NCBI GenBank assembly: GCA_963576725.1
Contig: OY755238.1
Location: 29,593,201 to 29,657,200, forward strand
Direction of reading: 5' to 3'
From: Azorinus chamasolen
Taxonomy: Eukaryota > Mollusca > Bivalvia > Cardiida > Solecurtidae
Length of the DNA: 64,000 bases
Below, piece by piece: positions 1 through 12,129 of the stretch. The position numbers were made by a program, and so were the translations under genes. Position 1 is the stretch's first letter; each line of letters starts with the position of its first letter. The notes below the pieces were generated by a model. The model saw only the letters and a program-made list of their open reading frames with translations. It was not told where the DNA came from and did not search any database.

Positions 1-157
1 TGAATACTACACTTAGGTTGAAATATGAACAATAAATCGACGACTGTTCAGGGTAGCACAAAGAGTGAGAGTGTTTATTGTATTTTTTTTCCATTACATG
101 CATCGAGAATCAATTACACTTTTCTTGCTATTGACCTCGTGTATATTCAAGTAAAAA

Positions 158-234
158 TCGAGGGCTTGGTGCAAAACTATTCTAACTCCTTCACAAAGTG
201 AAGGAGTTAGAATAGTTTTGCACCAAGCCCTCGA
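158..234. repeat. Perfect 77-bp hairpin palindrome, copy 1
   Basis: Two arms of about 36 bases starting TCGAGGGCTTGG match perfectly around a few-base centre. A second copy lies at 18,679-18,755. This is a miniature fold-back element with no coding capacity. Confidence 0.9.
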
Positions 235-783
235 AATGACGTCAGGAATGTTTACTAGCTGGACTACTAATGACTGGGATGAACACAGGATGTATGGCCA
301 TGACAGAAGAATTATAGTATCAAGTGAATCTTACCAAATACGCAAACAGAGCAGACCTTGTTCTAATGGTTGCTATTCTGTTTGCAAATGTGGTAACAGA
401 CAAAGATAGAGATACAGTAAAGCTTCTCTAAACCGTACGTTAAATTTAGTATAAATATCGGTTTTGAAACAGGTACAGTAACAGCTTAATGCAGTGTGGA
501 ATTCACCCTGAATTAAACGGGGCCATCTAGCTAAAAGTATCAAAATTCTTCTCAACTGGAATTCCGGTTTAGAGAGGGTTTAATGTAGAATGTCCTCTGA
601 CCTGGTCTACCCTGTCTTTACATGCTTGTGAATTCGCTTCCCGCATTCAACGGATTGAGATGCACCATGTTCATAGATATGGTCAAATTATATCGCTGAG
701 GGTTTTTGACAAAAATCGCGTTCCACGTAAATCTGAGGTTCGGATAAGGTGCGTAAATTAAAACAGTTTAAAGATAAGCGCGC

Positions 784-923
784 GTACTCAAATACTAAAG
801 TCATCATTTCTCCACCAAACCATATGTTGTGACCACTCTTTAGAATCGATTCGCAGGGACGATTCTAAAGAGTGGTCACAACATAGGGGTTGGTTGAGTA
901 GTGGCGATTTTAGTATTTGGGTA
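784..923. mobile_element. Fold-back element with GTACTCAAATAC-type ends
   Basis: Outer arms (GTACTCAAATACTAAAG and its imperfect inverse) enclose a strong inner palindrome around TTTAGAATCG. Decayed relatives are at about 10,225-10,335, 11,972-12,120 and 26,100-26,212. Confidence 0.75.
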
Positions 924-967
924 CACACCTTTATCTGTTGCTCGGAGTCTTGTATTGCTAAATGAAA

Positions 968-1161
968 TACAGTGAAACCTCGCTAATGCGACCACTTAAT
1001 AAACAGCCACTGATGTCGTTTAAAGCAGGTGGTTGCTTAATGCAGGACGAAAGTTATGCAGAAAGCTCCTATAACTTCCGTCCTGCATTAAGCTACCACC
1101 TGCCTCTGCCACCCAGAATTATGCCCCTTTTTGGTGGTCGCATTAGCGGGGTTTTACTGTA
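968..1161. mobile_element. Family A fold-back MITE (pogo/Tigger-like termini)
   Basis: Starts TACAGTGAAACCTCGC and ends with the inverse GCGGGGTTTTACTGTA. The inner arms carry GGTGGTTGCTTAATGCAGGA and its complement. CAGT-type termini between TA dinucleotides resemble pogo/Tigger-derived MITEs, an assignment by termini only. Confidence 0.8.
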
Positions 1162-1750
1162 TGTATTGAAATTTGATACGTTATGATGTAAATTGTTCCT
1201 TTTTGTTACGACCGTAAGAGTACATAAGAATATCAAAATTGCACAATTGATTCCCTTGGTATTGGATCAAATAATTGTGCAGATGAATCATGTAAAGCAC
1301 TATTACAGTAGCGTGGTAAACATTATCTTTATTGCCAAATTAAATATATATAGATATTTGCATGTGTAAGAGACCGTGTGATTTCAATTACTTCATTTCG
1401 TGATCGCCATTACACTGCGTGAAAGTATCAATTGCATAATTTGATTCCCTTGGTATGGAACACAGAATTGGATTCCCTGGGAACAGAAACAAAACACTTT
1501 CCCCGGTGAATTATTTAATAAACTCACCCTCTCAACCGCGACTTTGATTGCATATGTAAACAGCATGGATCCAGATGGGACGCCGAGTGATTCTTCGTCT
1601 GATCATGATCCAAGCTCTTTGACCAATACTTTTCCAAATCCTTGATCGGATCGGAAGTAGTGAAATTGCACTAGATCCAATTTTGAGAAGACATTGTTTC
1701 TTTTTACAGAATAGAACAGAACAATTTTATTTCACAGTGGGGCATGGCAT

Positions 1751-1943
1751 TACAGTAAAACCTTTCTATAACGGCCACTGAATTACTTCAAGTATTTTGT
1801 GTTAAAGGCCGATGGCTGCTTAAAGCAAGTTGAAAGTAAAACAGAACGATCCTATTTTACTTTCACATTGCTTTAAGCAGCCACCTGCCCTAAATACCAA
1901 CTAATTAACACAATTTAGTGGCTGTTATAGAGAGGTTATACTG
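1751..1943. mobile_element. Family A fold-back MITE
   Basis: Begins TACAGTAAAACCTTTC and ends GAGAGGTTATACTGA. Its inner arms (GGCTGCTTAAAGCAAG) form a near-perfect palindrome. Confidence 0.8.
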
Positions 1944-1964
1944 AATATACAGTAAAGCCTCTAT

Positions 1965-2190
1965 TAACCTATTACTTCCTACCGACACCTTTCGGCGCCT
2001 CTGTAAAACTCAGTCTTTGAACCCATTGTGGTAAATAGAGCATTTGCATCATGGAAACAAATGCCCTATTTATCACAATTATTTAAAAACTATGTAATTC
2101 TAAAAATCTCTTTTTCTAGAAGTTAATGCTCTTTTGCGGTTGATTATTTCAACGAGGTTGTGTTTGGAGGGAGTGAGTTAACCGGAATTC
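1965..2190. mobile_element. Family B fold-back MITE, diverged
   Basis: Carries the family B left arm (GCGCCTCTGTAAAACTCA), an imperfect core around AAATAGAGCATTTGC, and the right arm ending near GAGTTAACC. Half of a family A element follows at 2,195-2,265. Confidence 0.65.
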
Positions 2191-2768
2191 TATAAAGACC
2201 AATTCAGATAGTGTATGCAGGTAGCTGCTTAATGCAGGGCGCTAGTCATGCAGGAAGCTCCTAAAATGAGATTTATGTATGCCTTTTAACGTACATGTAC
2301 ATTAACCCATTATTAATGTCCGATGTCTCTTAAAGAGCACATCGACAAGCAGTATAGATCCAGATCAGAGGGCTTCGTAAGAATCCCCTTCTCAGGATAT
2401 ATGTCAAATGTTTTTATCAGCAAATACATGTATATTGTTTGCTGTTCCCCACAAAGTGAAACTAAAGAACTTGACGGGTTTTTCTGAACCCTTTACTCAA
2501 TATATACGCCTTTCAATGCCTTTTCAAACAGAATATGTACCCAGATCAAACGGTTCCTATAGGGCCAATCTGACCAGGGTTTGCTCCTGTTTACATATGA
2601 AATAATATAGATCTGGTTTTACAGTCGCTAATGTATCCAAACATGTCCATGTCCATGTGCCATTATTAGAATTGATCTGATTAATATTCATGATGTCATT
2701 ATTTCGTACATATTTATAGAGTAAATGGTTAAATTGCATGGTAATAAATGGGTTAGGCTGCCGTCTAC

Positions 2769-2998
2769 CTTAACCCTTTCCCACATATTTACGACTTTTG
2801 GCGACTCTGTAAAAGTCACTTTGTGAAACCATTGTGATCAATAGAGCATTTGCTCCTACAGGAGCAAATGCTCTATTAATCACAATGGTTTCAAACTACA
2901 AAATTCTAAATGTTTCCTTTTCTCTAGTTAATGTTTCTTTTCGGTAGATTTATTCAAAGAGGTTGTATCTAAAAATAGCCTATGGGGTAATGCGTTAA
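2769..2998. mobile_element. Family B fold-back MITE
   Basis: TTAACCCTTTCCC at the left end and an inverse terminus at the right. The core ATTTGCTCCTACAGGAGC is flanked by ACCATTGTGAT arms. Confidence 0.8.
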
Positions 2999-3561
2999 AG
3001 AGCAGCATTGCTATTACTCAACATGTACGATTTAGAGGGGGTTTTACTGAATAAGAGTTTACTACCTAACTTGAAATTCTAGTGTTAATGAATAGTGCAA
3101 AACTGATTGTGATAAATTAGTTTCAGTTTTATATACTCGTAAGTTCTGTCCATATTTAATATGTGTTTGTAACATGACAAATTGCATGTACATGTATTAG
3201 GTAATTCAATCCATTAGTATTTAGATCTCATTAACCCTTATCCGACATTTTCAAAGAGCTTGAGATCCAGATGTGACTCCGAGTTATTGTTACCCAGCGT
3301 TTCATCAGGATCCAAGCTGTTTGACACTCAGTCAGTATGTGTCTCAAAAGCTTGCATGAATCACAAGAAATCGAATCTTGCTTCATATCAGAGTTTGAAC
3401 GGACATTTCTTTCTTTGGCAGGACAAGGGTAATTATTGTTACAGTGTTCGTCGCATGTCCATTTTAAAGTGATAGTTGATATATATCTATGGCCAATAAT
3501 TCATAAAGCATTTTATTGCACCCGAGATGCAATGTTTAATATTCAAATTTTGCAAACAATG

Positions 3562-3751
3562 ATACAGTAAAACCTCGATAATTTGAAATGTTAGTATAGA
3601 CAAAAAAGACCCATTTAGGCAGGTGGTAGCTTAATGCAGGAGGAGCTCTTAAACGAGCTTTCGATTCTATTTGCACCCTGCGTTAAGCTGTCATCTGTCT
3701 TAAATATCGACAATGATAAGTACTTGAATGTTCGAATAACCGATGTTTACT
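3562..3751. mobile_element. Family A fold-back MITE (GATAATTTG subfamily)
   Basis: Starts TACAGTAAAACCTCGATAAT and ends CGATGTTTACTGTA. The inner arms carry GGTGGTAGCTTAATGCAGG. Confidence 0.75.
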
Positions 3752-3755
3752 GTAT

Positions 3756-3984
3756 TTAACCCATTCCCTCATAGGCTATTTTTCGATACAACCTCTTTGA
3801 ATTAATCTACCGAAAAGGAGCATTAATTAGAGAAAAGGAAAATGTAAGAATTCTGCAATATGAAACCATTGTGATAAATAGAGCATTTGCTCCTATAGGA
3901 GCAAATGCTCTATTTATCACAATGGTTTCACAAAGTGACTTTTACAAAGTCGTCAAAAATCGTCAATATGAGGGAAAGTGTTAA
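3756..3984. mobile_element. Family B fold-back MITE, inverted orientation
   Basis: Same arms as the 2,769 copy but reversed. The central GCATTTGCTCCTATAGGAGC palindrome is perfect, and both ends read TTAA. Confidence 0.85.
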
Positions 3985-4344
3985 ACCGGTCTTAGTGAGG
4001 ATCTATAGTACGATTTAAACATACGACGATCTTAACTTTCAAGCGCGATAATCGTATATCAGAACTTACGATACCGGTTGTCGTACAATGTTAGCCTTAA
4101 TGGAACAGCGAAAGGGTTAAGCCTTTTATAGTGAATGGACTCTTTGGTTAGATTTAGAAAAAGTAAAGTACCTAGTTGTAGTCTACTTTCAGATCGAATG
4201 ACCGCTCAACCGACTGTACATTTACTCCCCTGGTCATTGAGTCGTTCGCCTACAATATTGAGCACTACTAACATATTGCGCAATCATGCAGCCGCAGTAC
4301 CGGCTAGTGACCCTCACAGATACCCATTTTAACCCCTGGGTGGA

Positions 4345-4470
4345 GAAGAGGTGCGGGTGGGAGACACTGAAAAGCGTCTCTGACATTTCCAGGAGGGACC
4401 GGGATTTGAACCCCGGAACTCAGGGTTGGAAGTAAAGCGCGTTACCACTAGACCACCACACACAACATGG
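4345..4470 (-). mobile_element. tRNA-derived SINE
   Basis: On the minus strand an A box (TGGTCTAGTGG, plus-strand 4445-4455) is followed by a B box (GGTTCAAATCC, 4402-4412) with internal pol III spacing. The cloverleaf is imperfect and no CCA or T-run end is clear, so this is a SINE head rather than a working tRNA gene. Confidence 0.7.
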
Positions 4471-4560
4471 TTATACACTAATGGGCTATTCCACTCTGAA
4501 AATATACATGTAGCATTGAAAAGATTAATTAAAATAATGTACGATAAGTACATGTACACT

Positions 4561-4790
4561 TTAACCTATTCCCTAATATTGACGACTTTTGACGACTCTG
4601 TAAAAGTCACTTTGTGAAACCATTGTGATAAATAGAGCATTTGCTCCTATAGGAGCAAATGCTCTATTTATCACAATGGTTTCAAACTACAAAATTCTAA
4701 AAAAAATCCTTTTCTCTAGTTAATGCTCCTTTTCGGTAGATTTATTCAAAGAGGTTGTGTCTAAAAATAGCCTATGAGGTAATGGGTTAA
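4561..4790. mobile_element. Family B fold-back MITE, near-complete
   Basis: TTAACCTATTCCC to AATGGGTTAA, with a perfect central palindrome across about 60 bases (4,615-4,685). Confidence 0.88.
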
Positions 4791-5192
4791 TTAACTCTTT
4801 TGCTGCCAATGGCGCATCTGTGAATGCCTATACAGTATAACCTCTCTATAACGGTCACTAAATTACATCAAGTATTCTGTGTTAGAGGCAGGTGGCTGCT
4901 TAAAGCAAGGTGAAAGTTAAACAGAACGCTCCTATAGGAGCGTTCTGTTTTACTTTCGTCTTGCTTTAATGGACAACCTGTCCTAAAAACCAAATAACTA
5001 ACACAATTTGGTGGCCGTTATAGAGAGGTTTTACTGTACAAACAGTTTGTATCCGTATCAGACGCTGAGTAACTGCATCCAAACTGTGTAGGCTGTGACA
5101 GCTTCCTGAAACAAAAATGAAAAAAAACCACATGGAAATTGTAGCAGACGACAAAGTTTGCAGACGACAAAATTTGACAGCGAAAGAGTTAA
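4791..5192. mobile_element. Family D element split by a nested family A MITE
   Basis: The left part (TTAACTCTTTTGCTGCCAAT) and right part (AACAGTTTG... GCGAAAGAGTTAA) belong to one family D element. A complete family A MITE sits between them at about 4,831-5,038, bounded by TA. The family A copy is therefore younger. Confidence 0.8.
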
Positions 5193-5427
5193 ATCATGAA
5201 TGAAATGACAATATCAACAGTTTCACCTCTTTTATCATGGTGGATTTAATCAATCATTTATAATCACCATAAACCAAACGAAACGTTATAAAACAAACAT
5301 AAAACGTAATATTTTCCAATCATTAATTATCAATGTCACCACACAAAAAGTATGAGTACAAATTGGATAGAACATGTTGGATGTTGGATGGCGGCCGTAA
5401 AACGTCGCCCCGTACTTCATTCTCAGT

Positions 5428-5569
5428 GTTGTTATACCTTCTGATCCTTCGAGATCATGAATTTCAGTACTTCTTGTTCTGAAAATTGAATACCGCTTTG
5501 TTGTTATACCTTCTGATCATTCGAGATCATGAATTTCAGTACTTCTTGTTCTGAAAATTGAATACCGCT
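5428..5569. repeat. Tandem duplication of a 71-bp unit
   Basis: Two adjacent copies starting TGTTGTTATACCTTCTGATC differ at about one base. The near-identity implies a recent duplication. Confidence 0.9.
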
Positions 5570-5739
5570 TAAGCCGGTGCTAGGGGGCATGAGCAGTGTT
5601 GCACTTTCAATTACTGTTCATGAACAGACTCAATAAAACCGAGTCTGCAATTTTCTCTTTTTGTGTTGCAATTTTTGCTCTCGGGGATCACCCCCTTTCA
5701 GAATTAATACCCTAGGGCCTATTAACTCATCTTATGTTA

Positions 5740-5880
5740 AGCTCGTATTGACTGGTAATTGCAAACAACATGGATCCAGGTGAGACGCCGAGTAACTCGG
5801 CGTCTCATCAGGATCCAAGCTGTTTGACACTCGGTCAGTAGTTTTGGAAAAAGGTTTGATCGAATCGGGAACAAATGAAC
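5740..5880. mobile_element. Family D fold-back fragment
   Basis: Core GACGCCGAGTAACTCGGCGT with GGATCC arms. The outer ends are decayed. Confidence 0.7.
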
Positions 5881-5899
5881 AGTTTAGGGTATCAGAGAT

Positions 5900-5965
5900 T
5901 AGACAGACATATTTTTAGGCAGACATATTTTTAGGCAGACATATTTAGGCAGACATGTTTTTTCT
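5900..5965. repeat. Short tandem repeat, 15-17 bp unit
   Basis: About four copies of an AGGCAGACATATTTTT-like unit. Confidence 0.8.
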
Positions 5966-6109
5966 TCAGCATGAGAAGGGTTAGCCCTTCTCTTGCTGAA
6001 TTTTAAAATCCATTTTTCCTTCTTTACCCATGTCATGTCGTATAATTATATATATCTTCACTGTGTACACGTATTTCGTTGTGCAATTACTGCTGTGAAG
6101 TGCACTGGT

Positions 6110-6200
6110 TGCACAATCAACTTGAAAATAGTGCAGACCCTGATGAGACAGCTCCTGCAGGAGCTGTCTCATCAGGATCTTCACTATTTACAGGTAGGTA
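6110..6200. mobile_element. Fold-back core with GACCCTGATGAGAC arms
   Basis: Perfect palindrome around CAGCTCCTGCAGGAGCTG, related to the family E/D cores. Termini are not clear. Confidence 0.65.
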
Positions 6201-6880
6201 TATTGACGTGAATAGCAAGCGAAGGGTTAAGTTTGCCATCAGTTCCGGATGCAATAGCAATAAAAACAAAAAATTGCAGTAAACAAATATTATACCACGC
6301 AAAAAAAAACATTTATTGAAAATTAATTCCGAAAACTGGCAGAAGAGTCAAATGATTTATTGTAATCATTTAAGCAAGCGCGTGTAATGTTGTTACATTG
6401 TTTTGACAAATAAAAAGCGACCAAGTTATTAATCAAAGTGAATGTCCCTACAATATGATCAATTTTTCAACAACATTCTAAATCATGCTATTTGTCATGT
6501 TCACTTATTCTTCTGAAGATCGTAAATTTGAACTTATATCGACAAATGTCGCCGTGAAACAACAAATAACCATTCTCGTCAATACTTATGATATTTGGTC
6601 GTACAACAAAATGTCGTTGTTGTTGTTGTTGTAGTTGTTCTAGGCAATACGGCCGCAATAACTCCATGTGTATGTTTATCTCGGGTTTTTCTCAGGTAAT
6701 GTCTCACTGGTATGTTTGACTTTGTAGGAAGTGACGTCTTCTTAAAATCTCTTAGTGCCTATTAGGAAGTCATCAATTTCCTTGTTGATGATCGGTCTAC
6801 AGACTCACTGTGTCTCGGTCCCATCCAATTATGATGTTTCTGATCATTTTTACTCTGGCAGCAGTTGTTGAACTACTTCT

Positions 6881-7096
6881 TTAACCCTTTCGCTGCCAAT
6901 GCCGGATCTGTGATTACCTATGCAAACAGTTTGGATCCAGATGAGACGCCGAGTAACTCGGCGTCTCATCAGGATCCAAACTGTTTGTTACTGTTACTAT
7001 GTTTTTTTGAAATAAAAATGAAGAAAATCAAAACAGTGAAAATTTGTAGCAGATGACAAAGTTAGCAGACGATAGAGTTTGGCAGTGAAAGGGTTA
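6881..7096. mobile_element. Family D fold-back MITE, complete
   Basis: TTAACCCTTTCGCTGCCAAT at the left and GGCAGTGAAAGGGTTAA at the right, with a perfect inner palindrome from AACAGTTTGGATCC through its complement. Confidence 0.85.
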
Positions 7097-7516
7097 AGTC
7101 GCTCAGCTGATTGTTATCGACCTTTGTTGAACAGCTAAAAACCTAAACGCGACCCGAATAAATTCAATTTTCAATATCAAACACTTGAATGCTTTGCCTT
7201 CTCTAGCGGTTTTCGATCGTTTTTTAGCGATATACTTGTTCTCAGCACTTTATAATCACATTATTTATGTAATTTTAAACATTTTTTAAACGCATTATAA
7301 GTAGAGACTATCGCTCTTTAAGTGTAAATATCCGAGTTATGGATCTAACGACGCAGTAATTGTCAAGACTCAGACTTTAAATGTTCTGCCATGATGAAAT
7401 ATTTCGGTGTTCATGTGCTATTACGGCAATTACATGTAATCTGCTTTTTAGCAATTAACCAAATCAATATTGATGGTGTATTTATTTCTTACATGCATAT
7501 GCATGGGGGAAAAGGG

Positions 7517-7736
7517 TTAACCATTTACTCTATAAATTCGTCTTTTTATGCCTTTGCAAACATAGCAGACCCAGATCAGAATCTCAGTAGGAGCCGTCGC
7601 ACCAGGGTTTGCTCTGTTTGCTGATGATATAATATAGATACTATTCTACAGTCCATGTGCTATCATAACAATTAATCTAAATAATATTCATGATGTCATT
7701 ATTTCGTACATGAATATTCATGGAGGAAAGGGTTAA
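7517..7736. mobile_element. Family E fold-back MITE
   Basis: GGTTAACCATTTACTCTATA left end and GGAGGAAAGGGTTAA right end. The inner arms (GCAGACCCAGATCAGA) are partly decayed. Confidence 0.7.
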
Positions 7737-8173
7737 CGGTTTACACTATACATACACCTTTCTACACCTTTTCAAACAGAGTGCATGTACAACTCCTATA
7801 GGAGCCGTTAGATCAGGGTCTGTTCTGTTTGCTCATGAAATCATATACATGTGAAACTCCTCTAAACCGGACGCTAAATTTAGCTTAAATATCGGCCTTG
7901 GAGACAGGTGGCAGCTTAATGCAGGGTGAAAGTCATGCAGAAAGCTCCTCTAGGAGCTTTCTGCATGACTTTCACCCTGCATTAAGTAGCCGCCTGCCTA
8001 AGTGTATCCAAATTCTTCTCTGCTAGAATTCCGATTTAGAGGGGTTTTACGATGTAGATATATTTCAGATTCTGCAATGATCAAAATTCCGTGTTCAGAT
8101 ACTATTATGAAAATGAATCTAATTAATATTCAAGGTCTCATTATTTCTTACATGGATATTAATGGAGTAAAGG
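7733..8173. mobile_element. Family E element with a nested family A MITE
   Basis: Family E arms surround a family A copy at about 7,846-8,054. The nested copy's core GAAAGCTCCTCTAGGAGC is perfectly palindromic over roughly 100 bases. Confidence 0.75.
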
Positions 8174-8403
8174 GTAAAATGAACTGAAATAATGACCAGT
8201 GGTACAAAATGAATAAAAATGTATATTTGGAAACACCTTGACTCTAAAATATATTATGATACTCGGATGGATGTATATGTGTTTTGAACTTTGGTTCAAT
8301 TTCGTGGATACTTATTAAGTTACTGTTTGTAATGGAAATGCTTTAAGGGAAGTTTTGGGATTAATTAGAGTGTTCTTACAGTATGGCAGAGTTTATATTA
8401 TTT

Positions 8404-8586
8404 TAACCCATTTCACCATATTGATACCTTTTGATGCCTCTGAAAAGGTCACTTTTTTAAACAATTGTGATAAATAGAGCTCCACAGGAGCAACGCTCTA
8501 TTTATCACAATGGTTTAAAATGCTCCTTTTCGGTAGATTTGTTCAAAGAGGTTGGGTCTAAAATAGCCCTTGAGGGAATGGGTTAA
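8404..8586. mobile_element. Family B fold-back MITE, shortened
   Basis: TTAACCCATTTCACC to AATGGGTTAA. The core has lost part of one arm. Confidence 0.75.
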
Positions 8587-8815
8587 AAATAAAAGCGTTC
8601 GTTTCCCACGCTCAAAATATTTTGGAGACGTTTTAGTTTCATATAAAGATATTGACTATTACATTGTATCATGATAAAACAAGAACAAGTTATTTGAAAT
8701 AACGCAGAGTAGCAACGTCTAGGCAATACGACCAATAAAAAGTAAATTTCTGGGGTTTTAAAACCATTGGTTTGCAAACGAGATACATATGGTTCCCGTG
8801 TCACTTTTGCACTGC

Positions 8816-9026
8816 GTTAACCCATTCCCCCATATTGACGCCTTCCGATACCTGTGTAAAAGTCATGTTTGGAAACCTTTGTGACATAGGAGCAAATGCT
8901 CTATTTATCTCGATGGTTTCCAAATTACACAATTCCTAAATTTCACTTTTTCTTGTTAGTGCTGCCTTTCAGTAGATCTGTTCAAAGAGGATTGGTCTGA
9001 AAATAGCCTGTGCGGGAATGGTTTAA
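8816..9026. mobile_element. Family B fold-back MITE, diverged
   Basis: TTAACCCATTCCCCC left end. The central left arm is deleted, leaving only one side of the core. Confidence 0.7.
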
Positions 9027-9303
9027 GCATCCACATGCTTTCAAAAGTATCCTGTGTTCATAATTCACGTGGTCAGATTTGGGACAGCCATGTAAGTACT
9101 ATGTAGTATAACAGGCGATGTATAATGCATTAGATAACAGGATTAGATACGGACTGTTTACAGGTTTAAACTGTTTCATTACTATGATCTTTAACGGCTT
9201 GCTTCATATAAACGCCTTTAGAATGTCAGATCCAGATCAGACGGCTCCGATAGGACTGCCTCTGATTTAAACGCCTTCACATGGTGACAGAACATGTCTC
9301 AAA

Positions 9304-9517
9304 TACAATAAAAATTCTCTGTAACGCCCAGTAAATTCAGTTAATTAGTTGCTACATGTATTTAGGGCAGGTGGCTGCTTAAAGCAAGGTGAAAGTAAAA
9401 CTGAACGCTCCTATAGGAACGTTCTGTTTTACTTTAACGTTGCTTTAAGCAGTCACCTGCCTTTTAAACAAAATACTTGATGTAATTTAGTGGCGGTTAT
9501 AGAGAGGTTTTACTGTA
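9304..9517. mobile_element. Family A fold-back MITE
   Basis: The right end GAGAGGTTTTACTGTA is intact and the left end is mutated. The core CGCTCCTATAGGAACG and its GCTTAAAGCAAGG arms are clear. Confidence 0.75.
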
Positions 9518-9555
9518 CAAATAACACGATTTGTGTCTTTATTTGTTTTATTCAT

Positions 9556-9782
9556 TAACCCATTACCTTATAGACTATTTAAGACACAAACTCGTTGAAT
9601 AAATCTACCGAACAGGAGCATTTATTAGAGAAAAGGGAGCACTTTTACAATTGTGTAGTTTTGAAACAATTGTGATAAAAGAGCAGTTTCTCCTACGTAG
9701 CAAATGCTTTATTGGTGACAATGGCTTCAAAAATGACTTTTACAGAGGCGTCAAGGGGCGTTGATATGAGGGAATGGGTTAA
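9556..9782. mobile_element. Family B fold-back MITE, inverted
   Basis: TTAACCCATTACC to GAGGGAATGGGTTAA. The core is mutated. Confidence 0.75.
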
Positions 9783-9914
9783 ATCGCTGTCAACTCTGCT
9801 TCGTGTCTCAGCTGCAGTATTGTACCGTTATAACGCATTTATGCTGCCTTTTTATTGTACGTGTCTACTGCTGTTAGGTTATGACTGTCTATAAAGTATT
9901 GTACAATATTTAAG

Positions 9915-10060
9915 AAGTAATAAATTCATACCAGTGTTTTATCGTGCAATCGAACACTGGTAGGAGTTGATATATCGGCCTCGTGATTTAATTATAAGCA
10001 TCTCAACGACTACCCGTGTTCGATTGCACGATAATACACTGGTATAAATTTATTATTTCG
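9915..10060. repeat. Fold-back with ~45-bp arms and ~50-bp loop
   Basis: AATAAATTCATACCAGTG at the left returns inverted as CACTGGTATAAATTTATT at the right, with TATCGTGCAATCGAACAC conserved between the arms. No other copy was seen. Confidence 0.8.
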
Positions 10061-10224
10061 ATTCTAACACTTCAATTTAACTATAATTTGCACCGCCACA
10101 ACGGCACTACGTTTCTTGACGTACGAATTTCCGAAGCCATATTACGTCACGTTAGCCGTTACAGCGCGTGCGGTGGTTTATGGAGAATTCAAATATAGAT
10201 ACATCACTTCTTTGTTTATGTAGA

Positions 10225-10500
10225 TATGTGCGCCAGGTGTGTTAGAATGAATCTTATTTCTTATATTGAACTATAGTGTAGGGTTTAGTGTAGAAATAAA
10301 GGAGTTATTATTGAAAATGTCTAAATGTACGCATCTTATCATGACCTTTGAATCTGATCTACGTGGCCCCAAAAGCAAAAAAACGAGTCCTTGACCAGGC
10401 GGCTCCTGCACACGTCGTCTAATACGGGTCTTACACGCTTGTAAAGGCTTATAAAGGCGTGGATATGAGTCGTTATCAGGTAAGAAGGAAATGTAGATCT
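10225..10500. mobile_element. Decayed 784-type fold-back with a family E remnant
   Basis: Contains TAGGGTTTAGTGTAGAAATA and CTAAATGTACGCATCTTAT as in the 11,972 copy, followed by family E-like arms (CTTGACCAGGCGGCTCCTGC). Boundaries are uncertain. Confidence 0.5.
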
Positions 10501-10764
10501 GCATTTGTTATTTACGTGCCGCGATGTCATTTGATTGGTTCAACGGGTCTTTTTTACGATTCAGCGAGCTATTTCAAGCGCTAATTTTATTTTGGAAATG
10601 TATTTAGAAAAGTTTGTAATTTAAAAAAATGAGTCTTGAAACATTGGCATCAATCTTATTCATGATTCGTATTGATAACCAAATAGTTTTATGAATACTT
10701 AGCTTAATGTTAAGGAGAATACCACAATAAGCGTCCCGCATTCAATTCAAGCCTTATTGGATAT

Positions 10765-11010
10765 TAACCCTTTCGGCGCGAAATTTCTAACTGTCGTCTG
10801 CAAACCACTTTTGTTAAATCATGTCGTAAAATATGGAACTAAGATATATAAATGCAAATTTCAAAGGGATAAAACACATATATAGAAGTAGAGTTTGAGG
10901 CAGAAAGTGAAGTCCCTGATCAGAAGCCACCTTGAAAAGGCGGCGTCTGATCTAGGACTGCACTATTTGTCGTGGTGCATTTTTACGACATTGGTGGTGA
11001 AAGGGTTATG
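10765..11010. mobile_element. Fold-back MITE with TTAACCCTTTCGGCG ends
   Basis: The left end TTAACCCTTTCGGCG mirrors TGGTGAAAGGGTTA at the right. A short inner palindrome (TCTGATCTAGGAC region) distinguishes it from families B and D. Confidence 0.65.
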
Positions 11011-11049
11011 CATCCTGTAAATCACAGGACAATAATAGACGTTTAATTA

Positions 11050-11265
11050 GCTCCTTCAGTGCCGTGATGGCTGGTCTGTGATATCACGTGCAAACAGTTT
11101 AGATCCAGATGAGACGCCGAGTAACTCGGCATCTCATCAGGATTCAAACAGTTTGACACACTGTTTATCTTTTTCATAAAACAATGAACAAGCACCCACT
11201 CTAAAAACTTGACGCAGGCGACAAATTTGTCCAGCATACGACAATGCTAGCCATGAAGGGGTTTA
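11050..11265. mobile_element. Family D fold-back MITE
   Basis: The palindrome AGACGCCGAGTAACTCGGC with AACAGTTTAGATCC arms is clear; the termini are diverged. A further core fragment is at 11,385-11,460. Confidence 0.75.
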
Positions 11266-11971
11266 AATGTCATCACGCATTCGGCCACAGTGCGTTCAAG
11301 GTCAGGGGCGAGCAGCTTTGATGGGAAAAAGCCTCTTAATTTTATAGTACTTTACCCTCAGTATGCTTAGTGTGACCTGGCCTGCTTTCACATTCAGCTT
11401 GGTTTCAAATGAGACACCGAGTAACTCGGTGTCTTGTCAGGATCTAAACTGTTTGACACTGCGACACAATGAATACTGTCTTATAAGTTTTGATGAGTCG
11501 AAAGTATGTGTTAGGGAAGACTATCCTTTGCGAGGGAAGCTTATCCTAAGCGAGTTGATGGAAGCTGGGGTATTAATCGCGAGAAATGTAAACAAAAATT
11601 AATTCGGTTTGGAGGGCACGCAGCGTCAGATTAATTGTAAGTTTGATTTTTTTTATATCGCGATTAGTGTCGTCTCGATTTAATGCTGATTTTATAAAAA
11701 AAATACCGGGAACTTCGCAAATAAATTTTCAGATTGTTTGCTCCACCCGTGTTTTCCATACAGTCATGGTGACGTCACGACATTCTTTTATTGCAAAGGA
11801 CAGTTCTTAATGCAAATACTGAAAAATATATCTAGACATATGATGTTGAGAAGGAAAATAAATCCGACAAGCCTGAACTGCCTAGAACTCGGAAGAGCAG
11901 AAGTCCTTCTTTTACTAGGAAACCGTATACTAAGTGCACGTGGTAGAACCGAACCATGATCCAGGGCTACA

Positions 11972-12120
11972 GATAAACGTGCGTAGTCAAATATCAAACT
12001 TGCCATTTCTCCACCAAACCCTATATAGTGGCCATTCTTTAGAATCGTCTCTTCGAGTATCGGGTTTGGTGAAGAAATAAGGAGCTATTCTTGAAAATGT
12101 TTAAATTTACGCATCTTATT
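11972..12120. mobile_element. 784-type fold-back element, diverged
   Basis: CATTTCTCCACCAAACCCTA and CGGGTTTGGTGAAGAAATA form the arms around TTTAGAATCG. Confidence 0.65.
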
Positions 12121-12129
12121 TGGTGTCTG

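Noticed and set aside
4345..4470. A functional tRNA gene
   Set aside because: A and B boxes are present but the cloverleaf and end signals are not; a SINE explains it better.
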